The position numbers and the translations under genes are program-made. 64,000 bases of DNA from NCBI GenBank assembly GCA_021292105.1, contig CM037857.1:37677114-37741113 (forward strand), read 5' to 3'. The DNA comes from Anadara kagoshimensis (Eukaryota > Mollusca > Bivalvia > Arcoida > Arcidae). Within the stretch, counting starts at the first letter, position 1. Each line of letters opens with the position of its first letter. This document shows, piece after piece, positions 21,599 to 34,509 of the stretch. The notes beneath the pieces were generated by a model. It saw only the letters and a program-made list of their open reading frames with translations, was not told the origin of the DNA and did no database searches.

Positions 21599-21651
21599 CA
21601 TATACCATTTTTTAATGTGTTTTATGATTTTAATTTAAAAAATGGTATATG
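21599..21651. mobile_element. 53-bp hairpin element (ATATACCATTTTTTAA)
   Basis: CATATACCATTTTTTAA (21,599-21,615) is followed, after a 19-nt loop, by its complement (21,635-21,651). The same stem sequence recurs at 60,931-61,039. It is similar in size and plan to the hairpin at 17,144, but the stem sequence is unrelated. Confidence 0.6.
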
Positions 21652-21714
21652 ACAATACATCTAAAGAAAGTATGAGCAAAACTTTCCCAGAAAAACAAAA
21701 ATTTGAACAAGGTT

Positions 21715-22450
21715 TTCAGATAACACTATCCCTCCGCAGTGGTGAACATCAGTGAATTTAATACAAAGTGGAACTAAAGTATAGATACACTATTAGGTAA
21801 ACTAGAATACTACAGAAAAAATCTTTTATATATTTTAATAACGTGAGTTCAATTTTCTATGCTTAAAATTTGTTTTTGCTGTTTATAGTAATGGCGGCCT
21901 TCTTGGATGTGCTATAAGGCTGTTGAGCTATCCCATAACAGTCACCACCGCGATAAATCAACTGGCCAAGTTTCACCTCAATTTGATGACTGATTTTCTT
22001 TTAAATGCATGAAAACCAAATTATTCATGCACACACACACAAAAACAAAATCGGTATATAAATAAGGCTAAAATGTGCATTTATAGTTTTTGCTATTTAT
22101 AGTAACAGCGGCCATCTTGGATATGCAATAAGGTTGTCAAGCAATTCCACACCACCACAATAAATCAACTGACCAAGTTTCAGCTCAATCCATTGTATGG
22201 TTTTCTTGTAAATGCGCGGAAACCATGAATCGGGTAAAAAAAGTCTATTTTTAGTAACGACGGCCATCTTGGATGTACAGTTACGCTGTCGAGCAATCCC
22301 ACACCACTCACCACAATAACAAATCAACTGACCAAGTTTCAGCTCAATCGGATATACGGTTCTCTTTTAAATGCACAGAAACCAATTAGGACGGACCACT
22401 GGTGGCGGGGGCATAATTTGTAACATTAGCTTTAACGGAGGAACAAACGA
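21715..22450. repeat. Interspersed repeat with internal tandem units (family B), copy 1
   Basis: It begins TTCAGATAACACTATCCCTC and GGTGAACATCAGTGAATT and ends with CACTGGTGGCGGGGGCATAA. Inside are three diverged units, each with TTTATAGTAACAGCGGCCAT, CTTGGATAT and CAACTGACCAAGTTTCAGCT. The same layout occurs at 33,695-34,550, and the opening block alone occurs at 48,180-48,305. Confidence 0.65.
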
Positions 22451-22836
22451 ACGAATCGAAGTTAAGCGCCAGTAGGGGGAATATCCCATGGAATTTTTAA
22501 AAATTACATAATTTTGAATTTCCATAAGAAAAAAAATCATTTTTGTAAAATCAAACTTTTGAACTTAAATTTTATTGACACTTAGTTTTTTCGTGGCTAA
22601 TTAGTCTTGTTTTTGCTGTGAAAGTTGCACATTTAAATTTTTATACCGATCAATTGAGAACAGATCATTCTGGTACATAGGGGGGGGGGGACTTTTAAAA
22701 ACAAATTTGAGGTTAAAAATAAATTTAGGAAAAAATAGACTACTTATGTCAGCTTACAGTACAGTACATGCCTTTTAAAGGTTCATCACTTAAACTAACG
22801 AATTAATGCCAATCAAGAACTCCTTTCGTCTACTAG

Positions 22837-22879
<43 letters not shown>

Positions 22880-24870
22880 TGTCCAATCGGTAGCCGAGCT
22901 TTCGAATCCTTGATAGCTTAGTCGTAAAACTTTCGACGGGACTGTTCAATGCCTTCTTAAATGTTACTTTGTACTCAAAGACAACCAATGATAAATTTAG
23001 ATTAAAATTGTGAGTGTCTAAATGTCACGCCTGTTACAAACATTTTAAAAGGAAAATAAATCGTAGAAGGAAACAGTAAATTGTTCAGTTTTTAAAAAAC
23101 GTATTTCATTAACTCTGGTCCCTATACACTAGATTGATCTTTTTTCTCATTGATTGGTAAACTTTATTTTAAATTTGGTTTAGTCCTCGCTGCAAAAACT
23201 TTTGCCGCAGAGGTAAATGTCAATAAAAAATCATAAATATATTTCTCAAAAATGATTTCAGATAACTAAGTAACATATCTAGTGGCATATTTGTTACAAA
23301 CGGGTTTATATATTTAATCATGAATATGCTCTACTTGCTAAACCCTATTTAGATCCCCCTAAATGTTTTATTCATGTTTCTAAATTGTTGAATTGTAAAT
23401 AACCTATCCATTACTAAAACTTTTGTAAGAGATTCTAGCGACATTTTACAAATTCTTTTATTTATAGTGGTATCATTTTATATTAGGAAGTGTTGTTAGT
23501 ACAATGTTAGTGTGCTTTAAATTCCTACAAGAAATTTGCACGCTTTATAAAAAAGTTCAATTGTCACTTCAAGCTAGAAAATGACCATGTCTAACTACTC
23601 TACATTTTTATCCTTGGCATTTGTAAAACTGAGTGACAAAGTGCTTTATGAAGAATGTGGTATTGGAACATATGTAGACCTGAGCATGTCACCAGATGTC
23701 CAATATCATTTATTTTGGTCATTATAATTTGGTCAGGTTATTTGTGATGCCATCCATATTACAAGTCATTAGCATTCTTTTTAAGGATAAAATATTTGGT
23801 GGGTATATTGATCGAAATTTAGGAATTTGGCCGAAAGTCTGAAAAGTCATTTAAAGTTTATGACACTGTTTAGTTGTCAGAGATTTCCAAAATTTGCATA
23901 GTAAACTAGTATAAATGGTCGGTTTAAGTCTTTCATTGGTCTAACTATTACTAGTATGTACACACGTAACGTGTGGAACTTATGTGCCACCGTTGTCTTC
24001 ATTAAGAACGAGGATCCCCCCCGCTAGCAGGTTCTTTGTGATTTGCAATTATGTTCGAAGGGCAATAACTCCTAGGAAAATAAACAAACCATTTCGGGTA
24101 GATATGCACATGCTTGCGTCAAGTTTTGTGAAATAACACTAAATATATTCAGAGTTGTCTGGACATGTTTTGAAAGCATTTTCATTTAAAGAAATGTGAT
24201 GCAAAAATGCATAACTCATTTTGCAACTAAATTTCACAAAATGAATGCATTTTGAATTGAAATCTAAAAATCGCATCAGATTTTGGATACAATCATCGTG
24301 TTTTAAAAAAAGAATTTTCATTTGAATTAGCAAACCAACACAAGTTAATGATTTTAATGTTGATACTTTGCACTAAGTTTCATTAGTGCTACATAGTTTT
24401 AGAATTGGAACAGACAAGCATTTTTCTAGATTATGTTTTTGTTTCAATTTGTCGAAATTTAACGCAAACGCGTTACCAATTTTTCGAGCAAATTTGACAA
24501 AATTCATAAATTAGTTTAAGAATATAAATTTTGGCTACAGTCATGCGTTTACAGAAAATTTAACTTAAGATTTTCGGCCAATTGGCCATAACTCGCAGTC
24601 AAATGAACTCTGGTTACCAATAAGTCCGACTAGTCAGCGCAATAACCTCCAACCCCAACAAGTCAAACTTAAAGTGGGGGCTTAGTGGTCTTATAAGCAC
24701 GGGATAAAAATGGACGCCCCCTAGCTTAAACGACGGTGGAACACCGACATGTATATTACTGCGCATGCGTTAACCTATTACGTTATGATTAAAAAACATT
24801 ATACGACGCTTCTTTGTCACTGTAGGATTTCCGGTTAGAATTTAACATACGTTGTAAGGTTAAGAATTCG
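22451..24870. other. AT-rich region without a supported gene
   Basis: It holds a G run (22,680-22,690), a (TA)n microsatellite (about 22,838-22,877) and a fragment of fold-back family A (about 22,990-23,150, with ATGTCACGCCTGTTACA). The rest has no ORF with recognisable content. Candidate promoter motifs near 24,760-24,836 are listed separately. Confidence 0.4.
24760..24836. promoter_or_regulatory. NRF1-like and ETS-like motifs
   Basis: TGCGCATGCGT (24,760-24,770) fits the NRF1 palindrome, and ATTTCCGGTT (24,827-24,836) fits an ETS core. The two sit 57 bases apart in otherwise AT-rich sequence. Both are common in TATA-less animal promoters, but no confirmed transcript start lies nearby. Confidence 0.25.
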
Positions 24871-24907
24871 TCACGAAATCATTTGTTTATACATGTTTCT
24901 AATAAGT

Positions 24908-25087
24908 CTAAATGATGGACATCCACGCGGACCACGTAATAGGTCGCCCACATGATAAAATAGATTCGCTGTATACATTTCTAACATTTGGACAATTTTC
25001 ACGAATAAAGCGTGCGCCGGCGTGATTATCCACATACGGATACGCTTCTTGCACCTTCCCACCGCAAGCCACGATAAATAAAAGCAT
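24908..25087 (-). CDS. Possible small secreted peptide (about 59 aa), low support
   Basis: From the ATG at 25,087 the minus strand encodes a hydrophobic start (MLLFIVACGG), then a polar stretch with two Cys (ENCPNVRNVYSESILSCG), and stops at about 24,908. The frame is open upstream for about ten codons without an ATG. A first exon further upstream (26,338-26,389, TATA-like box, GTAAGT donor) would be in the right orientation. I do not recognise it and found no strong donor at its end. It may be chance. Confidence 0.2.
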   Translation of the reverse strand: MLLFIVACGGKVQEAYPYVDNHAGARFIRENCPNVRNVYSESILSCGRPITWSAWMSII

Positions 25088-25251
25088 TGTAAACGTCAAG
25101 GCTTTCAAGTAGAAACTTCAATTGACTTAATAGGCCATTGGATACTTTGGAATTCTCTTTGTCGTAAAATAGGGAATTTTAAATATAAAAAAATAAAATA
25201 TTTCCAGAACCTGAATATATTTGTAAACTTCGTATATAAATATATATCGGG

Positions 25252-25536
25252 CCCGGTTTCACAATTATTCCGTAGCAAAGATTTTCTTTAACTTATTTTT
25301 TGTAAATTTGGTAATCTCTTTTGGAACTACATGTACTGATGAATATTTTGTCAAAACTAAATGCAAATGTTTTAATCTAGAAAATAATCTTAAAAATGAT
25401 ACCTTAACATTCCTGCCAATACATTTAATTTCTGTCAACATCTTGTTAATTAACAATTATAAAGCTTAGAATTTTTTTTCTAAAATTACGTTAAGGAAAA
25501 TCTTAGCTAACGAATGATTGTGAAACCAGGGCCAGT
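25252..25536. mobile_element. MITE, family C (GGCCCGGTTTCACAAT TIRs), copy 1
   Basis: GGGCCCGGTTTCACAATTAT at the left pairs with ATGATTGTGAAACCAGGGCC at the right. GATTTTCTTTAACTTA-type and AAATCTTAGCTAA-type subterminal parts are also inverted. A second copy is at 31,272-31,520 in intron 2 of HSPA13. It is about 285 bp and non-coding. Confidence 0.7.
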
Positions 25537-26337
25537 GAGTATGCCTATCGCGCCGATATTTTTACAGGTATGCATGTACTGGATACCAACACGTGCATTT
25601 TAATCTGGGGATCATATGGCAACAATTAAAAAAATATCAAATTTCAAATATGAAAATAAGCTGTGGGAATTCATTTTCAAATATTTCTGGTTATGGTAGT
25701 TTTTACATTTAAAATATCCTATTCTAAGGCAAAGAAGCATTAACCCCCTCCCCCGGAATATGATCTCGTTAGAGTTGTGCATAACGTAATTCGGTGGTAA
25801 GAAATCATTATGGTTCATATGACTTAACCAGAGACAGGATTGTTATAGATGGAAAACTCGTTATAATCGTGCACGCGTTTTCCGCGACGGACTAGATGGA
25901 CATCTCAAAACTAAACGTGCTGGCCCTGAAGCTAAACACCGATATAAACCCAATAAACGAGTCATTTTCTTGGCCTCCTAGTTCCTTATTTAGCCGTTTT
26001 CTTGAATTTACAAATTTAAAATTTACAACCTTGCGACGAAGTTATGAATATCAGCAAGGACATATTAGAACGTAGCTGCTGTAATGACGTGGATAAGCTT
26101 GTGTATTGTACAGAATGCATACACTATAGATTTATAGGTAGTCCGCGTCCCAATTACAGTTTTAACTAGTAAAAACTAGTCTCCTTACCCTCATATTAAA
26201 TAAATCACGCCTTGCAACGGTTACTTTTGCTACAATAAAACGCAGCAAAATATCTTGCATATAAAGACACGCATTGTTAAGATAATGAAAGCCCTCTAGA
26301 TAAAACTGAAAAAATAAAAATAAAAGAAAAAACTTAC

Positions 26338-26413
26338 GGTTCTCCTTGTGACAGTCCGATAGTCTCTCAAGCGCCTTTCTGAGGAACATGTGCGAATTCC
26401 CCCGATTTTTATA
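26338..26413 (-). promoter_or_regulatory. TATA-like box and possible first exon with GTAAGT donor, minus strand
   Basis: On the minus strand TATAAAAAT (26,413-26,405) precedes an ATG (26,389) and an open 52-nt segment. That segment ends GAGAACC followed by GTAAGT, a consensus 5' splice site (donor 26,337-26,332). The start site expected about 30 bases after TATA would fall near or past the ATG, so the segment may be non-coding. A downstream exon could be the peptide near 25,087-24,908. This is an inference only. Confidence 0.3.
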
Positions 26414-27079
26414 CCTTTGTAGGCTTCCCAGAATTCATAGTTATCACATGATCACTTCAGACAATCCAACTACAGAATGTAAAAGGGAGATTCTCGTGCG
26501 ATGTGCGGTTTCAGGTGTGAATTAACCCTTCTTTGCCACAATGTTTTGTTAACGATGAGGTTCAATAAAGGGACGACTCAATAACATGATACAAATACCA
26601 GGTTTATAACAAATAACGCGTGTTTAGGCGTGATTATGCATTGTAATTATAGGGTCATCATCGCGTTGTTGACAGTGTTTATTAACACTTAAACACGGGC
26701 GAATCTGCATAGGTCGTTCAAAATCTGATACTAGTTGTACACTATTTGTTTTAAATTTTAATATCGGGGTTGTTGTTACAAAATATTGGGATTATATTTT
26801 AAAAAAATGCTGATATTACCGATTCATCATCAGATTTGCTAGTTTAAAAATCTGGTGTGTCGTTTGATGACCTAGAAAAAAATCATATAACAGTGGATTA
26901 CTTTGTTCGCTATGGGCATGCAAATATACCACTACATGTATTTGATAATGTTTCTGTTTTACGTCCGTTTTCACCCATTTTCGGGGTATTTTTTATTAAA
27001 AAATCAATTCCGCATCTAAACATTTTTCATACCCTCCACCCAAATAGATTTCACGAGTCTGAATAAATGAAAAGCAGAA

Positions 27080-27920
27080 TGTCCATATGTTAAGTGTTTT
27101 AGGGGGTTAAACTAGCTAGACATGTATGAACCCCTACGAGTTTTCAAAAACCTAGTATTTCTTTAACAAACTCTTGCCCCTTTGCACTGCTTTATGACGT
27201 TGACTGTATTAATATCTTTAATTTTTTAAATTAATTCGTAATACAAGGTGAGAACTATTTTTCTCCAACACGTGTATTTTTGCACAATTTCCATAAAGAA
27301 ATGCAACAAATATTTTAATTTTTTACATTATCAATTCCTACTTTATTTTTATTAATAAATCTTCACACTTGTTTAGGTAATTTCATATTTGTACCCTCTT
27401 TCACGTTTTTCAACCAAGTGGTTTTCACTTGAATTCTCCTACTTAGATGACCCTTAAACCCTTAATCTTAAAAATATTTGTTGCATTTTTATGGAAACTG
27501 CAAAAATACACGTTTTGGGGGAAAATAATTTTCACCTTGTATAACGAATTAATTTTAAAAAATGGAAATATATTAATATATTCATAGAACAGAGCAGTGC
27601 ATAGGGGCCAGAGGTTGTTAAAGAAATACGGTTTGTTGTTGTTGTTGTTGTTTTTTTTTTTTTTTTTTTTTTTGAAACTCAACAATTTACGGTAAGGTTT
27701 TCTACGATTCTTTTCTCTTTTAAAAATGCGTGTACCAGGCGTGATACGACTGTATATAGTTCAGGATTGTTCAAACCAAACAATATTCACCTCAATTCAA
27801 ATAAAACAGTATTGTGTGACCGTGTACTTTTTATGACTTGTATTTTGGATTATTAGTGGCCTTAGAATATAAATACACGCCTGGTACATGCATTTTAGAA
27901 GGCAAAAAATCGTAGAAGTC
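27080..27920. repeat. Fold-back repeat, family A, copy with both arms
   Basis: 27,130-27,440 (GAGTTTTCAAAAACCTAG, TTGCACTGCTTTATGACG, GGTTTTCACTTGAATTC) returns inverted at about 27,450-27,620. Beyond it lies the AACTCAACAATTTACGG / GTGTACCAGGCGTGATA block, matched inverted at 27,860-27,900. It is the same family as 1-720. A (GTT)n/T run occurs at about 27,630-27,673. Confidence 0.6.
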
Positions 27921-28976
27921 CTTCTGTCTGTCCAATCCTTTTTATATACCCGTTAATATAAGAGAGTTTTAAAATAACAAATTCTGTTGTTTTTGTTAGT
28001 CAAATCAATGAAGACTTTTTTTGTTAAAAATTGTGCTTTTTCGATATTTTTAGAAAAATTGGATTAATTTCAACTTTTGGTCATACACTGAAGTGAGTGT
28101 TAATATGAATATAAAAAATGAAAAGCTTAGATATTCGGCGAATTTTAATTTTTGTAAAGCCAAAATTTGTCACTGAGACCTACTCCCATCTTTTCTATAC
28201 TTTGGCTGACGCCATAGGGCACGAAAGAAAAAAATACTTGAATATTATCAAGTTATCTGCCCGGGCAGAATAAAAATACGCTCTGTCAGATTATACAGTA
28301 TTTTCTTTCGTGTCCTGAAAAGTTGTTATTCTGCCGGGGTGGATTGTCATTGAATAACAATCTTACTCGTGATATCTTATCTTATCATTCTCCGAGTCTC
28401 AGAGTCAGTTTCATTCACTTCTAGTTGTATTTGTAGCGGCCACAGTATGAAATGGAACCAGCCTATTATAATACAACATCAGCGGCAAACAATTGCAAGA
28501 CTTAATTTCCTCAAACGTAATATAAAAGTAAGATGAAAAACAAGATAAAAGAAAAAGTGTACATGTTGTCCTCTTGTAATACTGTATCTATACGTTTCTG
28601 GGTTAGTGGCAACTAACCCGGCATGATTTTGTACATAGTCGATAGTCTTGTATCAGTATGTAGCTGTTCCAGGGTGCACCAACCAACCAAGTGTCTCTAG
28701 TTTAGGTGCCGTATGGTATCTGTTGGTTACCCATTTGACGGCCGCCTGCGTTGCACCCGAACGGAATATCATAAGATTATCGGTGTTCCTTCTTTCCACG
28801 AACTGTCATCCAGTGGAACGAGTCTCATCCGAAAAACTACTGAAATATATATCGGTAAGTAATTAATATGTCAGGGCATAATATATTTTCTTTGGAAACG
28901 CATCCTCACTGCTAGATTGTTTATGTGCGTCTTTACATAGGAGGGATCTACGATCCGAGATAAAGAAGAATACGTT
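27921..28976. other. Non-coding stretch upstream of HSPA13, with an exon-like ORF
   Basis: Mostly unassigned. Positions 28,648-28,853 stay open on the plus strand and end ATATATCG followed by the consensus donor GTAAGT. The encoded stretch (with VPGCTNQPSVSSLG) resembles nothing I can name. It could be an upstream exon or chance. Confidence 0.25.
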
Positions 28977-29013
28977 TACTTCCGGTTTTTACCAAACATC
29001 CTGTTTACACGTG
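28977..29013 (+). promoter_or_regulatory. Candidate HSPA13 promoter elements (ETS core, E-box)
   Basis: ACTTCCGG (28,977-28,984), an ETS/GABP-type core, and CACGTG (29,008-29,013), an E-box, lie 100-140 bases before the HSPA13 start codon. No TATA box is apparent. The arrangement would suit a constitutive promoter; the link is by position only. Confidence 0.4.
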
Positions 29014-29116
29014 TGTTTTTGACATTATAGTTTTCTCCGCATATTGTTTAGAATTTTGGACATTTTTTGAATGAAAATGGAGTAAAGATCATAAGGAATC
29101 TATATTTTCAACTAGA

Positions 29117-32100
29117 ATGAGCGGAACTTTCGTTATTTTAGGTAAAGATATTTTTTTCTTTGATTAACACAATTTTTGATTACGTCAAATGTAAACCACT
29201 TGATCATAAATCGGCACTGCTATATACAAATAATGTATTATTTTGTTAAATCTATCTTAAAGAAATAATGGAGACTACCTATCTATCTTTTGATACTGAA
29301 TTACCCTCTTTCTAGGTTTCCACAAATTTGAAATAATTAGTAGCCAAATTTCCAAAATTTGTGAAAATATAGTCCTTTGTAAAGTATTTTTCCACAAATT
29401 TGCTAAAATAGGTTACTTTTTGAAAGAATTCCTCAGAAATTAGTAGCCAATGGCGATTTTGGCTACCAGGAATGGAAACAGCTCTTTTGGGTGTAATGTA
29501 CAGCGTGCACGTCAGTAAAAATTTTGTGGGGTGGGCATTATGGGCAAAGTGACGGCCGATGGATGGATCGAGTGATCGATGAAAGTGTTATTCTTTGTAA
29601 GAAAACCCGAAGTGGGGTTCGAACTCATGACCTCCCACATATGAAGCAAGCACTCTTCCCACTGAGCTACTGTAGTGGTCTTTGGTTCCATATAGTGTTT
29701 GGTGTAGTACTACTGTCACTACTGCTATTTCCCAATCTTTGCATTTCATGTTTTAAAACTGTTTTTGGTCATTGTAGCTACTGGTTAATGTTACTATGTG
29801 GTCACTTGTCTATATGACTATGTGCTGACAAGTGTATGTTACTGTGGTCACTGGTCTACATGGTTAGTAGAGATGGGATACCGAAAAAAATGACCATGGT
29901 AATGACGGTATATACGGTATATACCATGGTATACCACACATCTATTAAGATTCGAAACACATGTAGTATATCTATTCCTATCGAAAATAACAGCTAAGGA
30001 ATTTGGGCATTGGATATTTTGAGAATTTCAAGGATGCTAACACATAATAAAATTCACAGAATTGTCTGTATTTCAACTAAGTTGATTCAAAACTTGAAAT
30101 CTAAATCTCATGAGATTATTGTCAAACAAAAATAGCAAAATTCAAATGAACACATCAAAATTCAAACTGTTATTTCAACAATTATCAACATAATATTTTT
30201 TGTTAAAATACCAGTATTCAAAGACTTTACCGCAGTATTACCGGTACCTGATCAGTACCACGGTATACCGGTAATACTGCACACCACTAATGCTTAGAGA
30301 ACTAATGTATTTTTGTTCATTTATTTTCAGGATCATCCATTCTGGTTATTTTATTAGCTGGTTATTGGGCTCAACATTATCTACCTCCCCCCAAACCAAA
30401 AATAGTCGGTATAGATTTAGGTAAGTCTACTATTCTTGGCTATCTGATTTCTAGTTAAAAACTAAATAGAAGGAGTATCAATTGCACCTTGCACTAAAAC
30501 TCTTAATTTAAAACTTAAAACTCTCTTTTTTTTTTAAATGCTGGAAATAATTTTCAAAAATGCAATATTGAAAATCATTCTTCAAAGATTTCACAAATCT
30601 AATGGAACTTATGGAATCAATTACAAAGGAATTCTTACTCTAGTGTATTTATATAAGAGCAATTGAATATTTTGGTAAATGACATGTTGAATTTACTGTG
30701 TAACAGGAAAGGAAAAATGCAAAAAATATAGCAGCAAAACACCCTTAATCCCAGATCCCTCCTAGCAGGGTGCCCCAGACGTTAGTTGTAATTATTATGT
30801 TTATATAGATTGGGTTTTGATATTTTATAGGAAGCAAAGATACTTGGTGACCAAGGTCAAATGATTACCCTGGAATTTAAATTACTAGTATTTCAGAGTT
30901 TACAAGTTTAAATATTATAAAATATAGGCAAATAACATTGACCTTTCTGACACTTTCATTAAGAATATTCATGTATGATGACTTGATTTATTTTCGTCTC
31001 TCCCCGAGGAAATTCGGACTGTTTACAAATCTTCACCATTTGCCTCTGTCTGTCGCTACTTTTGTTGCCCCAGTCCATGAATTGTATCCTAGCTCTTTTT
31101 TTTGTCCTCTTTCAATGGTCCTTCTCCAAGTCTCTTTGGGTCGTCCTGTAGGATGATCTATCTAATAAATGAATAGTCTTAGGTTTTGCATCAAAATATA
31201 ATTTATACAATGTATGTTTACCCATTGTGTAGTTGAAATAGACACCTGTGTCCCTTATACATAAATAAATGTAATGGCCTCTGTTTCACAATCATTCCTT
31301 GGGTAAGATTTTCTTTAAATTTAGCAAGTTCGGTAATCTCTTTTTTTTCAGAATTACTAATAAGCATTTTTGTGGAAACATAATACAGATGTTTTAATGT
31401 AGAATTGATCTTAAAAAGACATCGTAAAATCCTTAATAAAAAATTATTAGATTTGAAATTTTATCAGAATTATAGAGTTAAGGCAAATCTTAGGTAAGGC
31501 ATAATTGTGAAACTGGGGCCTGGACCTATATATGTCTTTATATTGAATTGAAGTACAACGAGATTTGATATTTAGCCTGGTTTTATCTTGTTTTTTTTAT
31601 ATTTGTGTTTTATAAACAGGTACTACATATTCCTGTATTGGAATGTACCATGCTGTCTCTGGTAAAGTGGATATTTAGAGACACAAGATGGACATCAGTG
31701 TATACCAAGTGTAGTGGCCTTTAGGTGCATATACGTACTGTATCTATGCATTCTTAATGTTGAAGGCAAAAAATTATATACAACTATGTACAGTAAAACA
31801 TGAATATAACGAACATGCTAACTCCGAATACATGGATAGTACAAAGTCAGATATGCATGCCTGTACATAAGTGTCTATCTATAACAATATAACGAAGTTA
31901 CTTTATAACAAAGTTAAAAATAGAGTCACCAGGGCTTGGTCATACTAGTAAACAAGTTTTACTGTATGTTCCTTAATGGAGGAAAGATTATGACGTTTTG
32001 CTAAAATAAATACATATGTCATGCTACTAATATATGCAGAGCTGCCAACCCTATTTTGTGTAATTGTGGGTCCGGCCAAAATCCGGCCATGTCTGAGTGC

Positions 32101-34460
32101 ATTCCTCCTAAAAGAATTGAAAATTAGATAAAAAAAATATGATGCATTCTCGTGTGGTTTTTGTAAGAAATGGAAACAGTATAATGCACTTAGTGATACA
32201 TTAATTTCACCTGCCGCATCTGGGGCAGAAATTAATCAACTTCATCCTTAGTCCACCCATGTAAATCACTCTAATTCGCGGTGATTACAGATGGAGTTGA
32301 GTGGTAATGAATGAACTCAATAATAGCCTATTAACACGATATCTTTGACTGTGAATTCACCATATCTCTTATATTATGGTATATTATGCTTTTAATTTAA
32401 GAGAGTCACCTGCATTATCAGTTTATCTCCCTTTAAACAGCTAGATTGATTTAAACATTTAGTATAATACATTTAGTTGCTGATATTTCTGTGTACAATA
32501 GCCCAGTAATTTTTGTGGCAACCGCTGGAGCCAGGAAATTTGACCTTTGCAGTGCACTCAGGGCAATGTGCAGGGAGGGTTCTTTAATGTGTCATGCCTG
32601 CCATGACAGGGGGCATCAGTTTTGAAGGTCTCTTCCAAAGGATCTAATTCTAAAGAGATATATACAAATTATGCTCTTCAAACATAGTATTAAAAATTGT
32701 TAAATGCTGATGCAGTGTTAATCAACTTTCATTTAACCAATCTACTGATCCCCTTTTTGTTACAGTGAGGAGGGGATTTTAGTTGGGTATAAGGCTGTGG
32801 CACAAGCAGAACATAATCCTAAGAACACAATTTACGATGCAAAAAGATTTATTGGCAAGAAGTTTACAAGAGAAGAATTAGAAATTGCTCAGAAACAATA
32901 TTCTTTTAAGGTAAGAATTATATTTAATATGTGGACAAATAAGTTTGATATGACTGGTTTGGCTGAGCTTAGTTGGAAGAGCCCTCCTAAATGACTGGTT
33001 TGGCTGAGCTTAGTTGGAAGAGCCCTCCTGAATGACTGGTTTGGCTGAGCTTAGTTGGAAGAGCCCTCCTAATGACTGGTTTGGCTGAGCTTAGTTGGAA
33101 GAGCCCTCCTAAATGACTGGTTTGGCTGAGCTTAGTTGGAAGAGCCCTCCTAAATGACTGGTTTGGCTGAGCTTAGTTGGAAGAGCCCTCCTGAATGACT
33201 GGTTTGGCTGAGCTTAGTTAGAAGAGCCCTCCTGAATGACTGGTTTGGCTGAGCTTAGTTGGAAGAGCCCTCCTAAATGACTGGTTTGGCTGAGCTTAGT
33301 TGGAAGAGCCCTCCTGAATGACTGGTTTGGCTGAGCTTAGTTGGAAGAGCCCTCCTAAATGACTGGTTTGGCTGAGCTTAGTTGGAAGAGCCCTCCTAAA
33401 TGACTGGTTTGGCTGAGCTTAGTTGGAAGAGCCCTCCTAAATGACTGGTTTGGCTGAGCTTAGTTGGAAGAGCCCTCCTAAATGACTGGTTTGGCTGAGC
33501 TTAGTTGGAAGAGCCCTCCTAAATGACTGGTTTGTCTGAGCTTAGTTGGAAGAGCCCTCCTAAATGACTGGTTTAGCTGAGTGCTGCAATTTTCCAAGTT
33601 GTAAATTGACTAAGTAAAGGGAGATAACCTGTAAGAAAAAACTATATTGTTGTCTCGTATTAATATTGCATGAATGACATGGTAATGTTTACTTTATGTT
33701 CAGAGAACACTATCCCCCCACATTGGTGAACATCAGTGAATTCCATACAAGTGAAATATGTTTTACAACCACTGGATGTAATATAATGTGAGGTGGTTTG
33801 GCCATTTAATAGATCAAAAACCACAACAAAGAATGAGGCTATAAAATTAATACAATTTATTTGCACATTGTATAAATATTATGCAAACTAATTAAAATTT
33901 AACGGAAAAAAGTTATTACATATGTTTGATAATTCAATAACAAGAGTTTTATTTTCTATGTGTAAAATTCTAATGAAATTGGCACATAAAGAAGATTATT
34001 TGTCATTTATCAGTTTTTGGTATTTATAGTAACAGCAGCCATCTAAGATATCCATAGTTCAAAACTTAAAAATTTCTTGAAAAAATCTGTTACATAGGTT
34101 TAATGCCCTGAATTCTATTTTCTATGATTAAAATTTCAACAAAATCAGTACATAAATACAGCTGTAATGGCCATTTATAGGTTTTTGAAAGTTATATTAA
34201 CAGCGGCCATTTTAGATATATTTGGTAAACTAAAAACTTTACAGAAAAAACTGTTAAATAAAATTTCAAAAAAATTGGTACATAAATAAGGCTGTAATAT
34301 CCATTTATAGGTTTTGCTATTTATAGTAATGACCACCATCTTGGATATACATGTACTATAAGGCTGTCAAGCAATCCCATACCACTCACCACCACAACCA
34401 ATCAACTGATCAAGTATCAGCTCAATCAGTTTTTTTTCAAATGCACAGAAACCAAATCAT

Positions 34461-34509
<49 letters not shown>

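Noticed and set aside
32797-32994. Continuous ORF running from HSPA13 exon 4 into the 41-bp array
   Set aside because: The GTAAGA donor at 32,911 ends the exon; the extension is intron.
32953-33583. CRISPR-like regular array (also 49,122-49,270)
   Set aside because: Units are contiguous without unique spacers, and the genome is eukaryotic; both are ordinary tandem repeats.
34463-34507. His-Thr repeat peptide
   Set aside because: Translation of a (CA)n microsatellite within a repeat.
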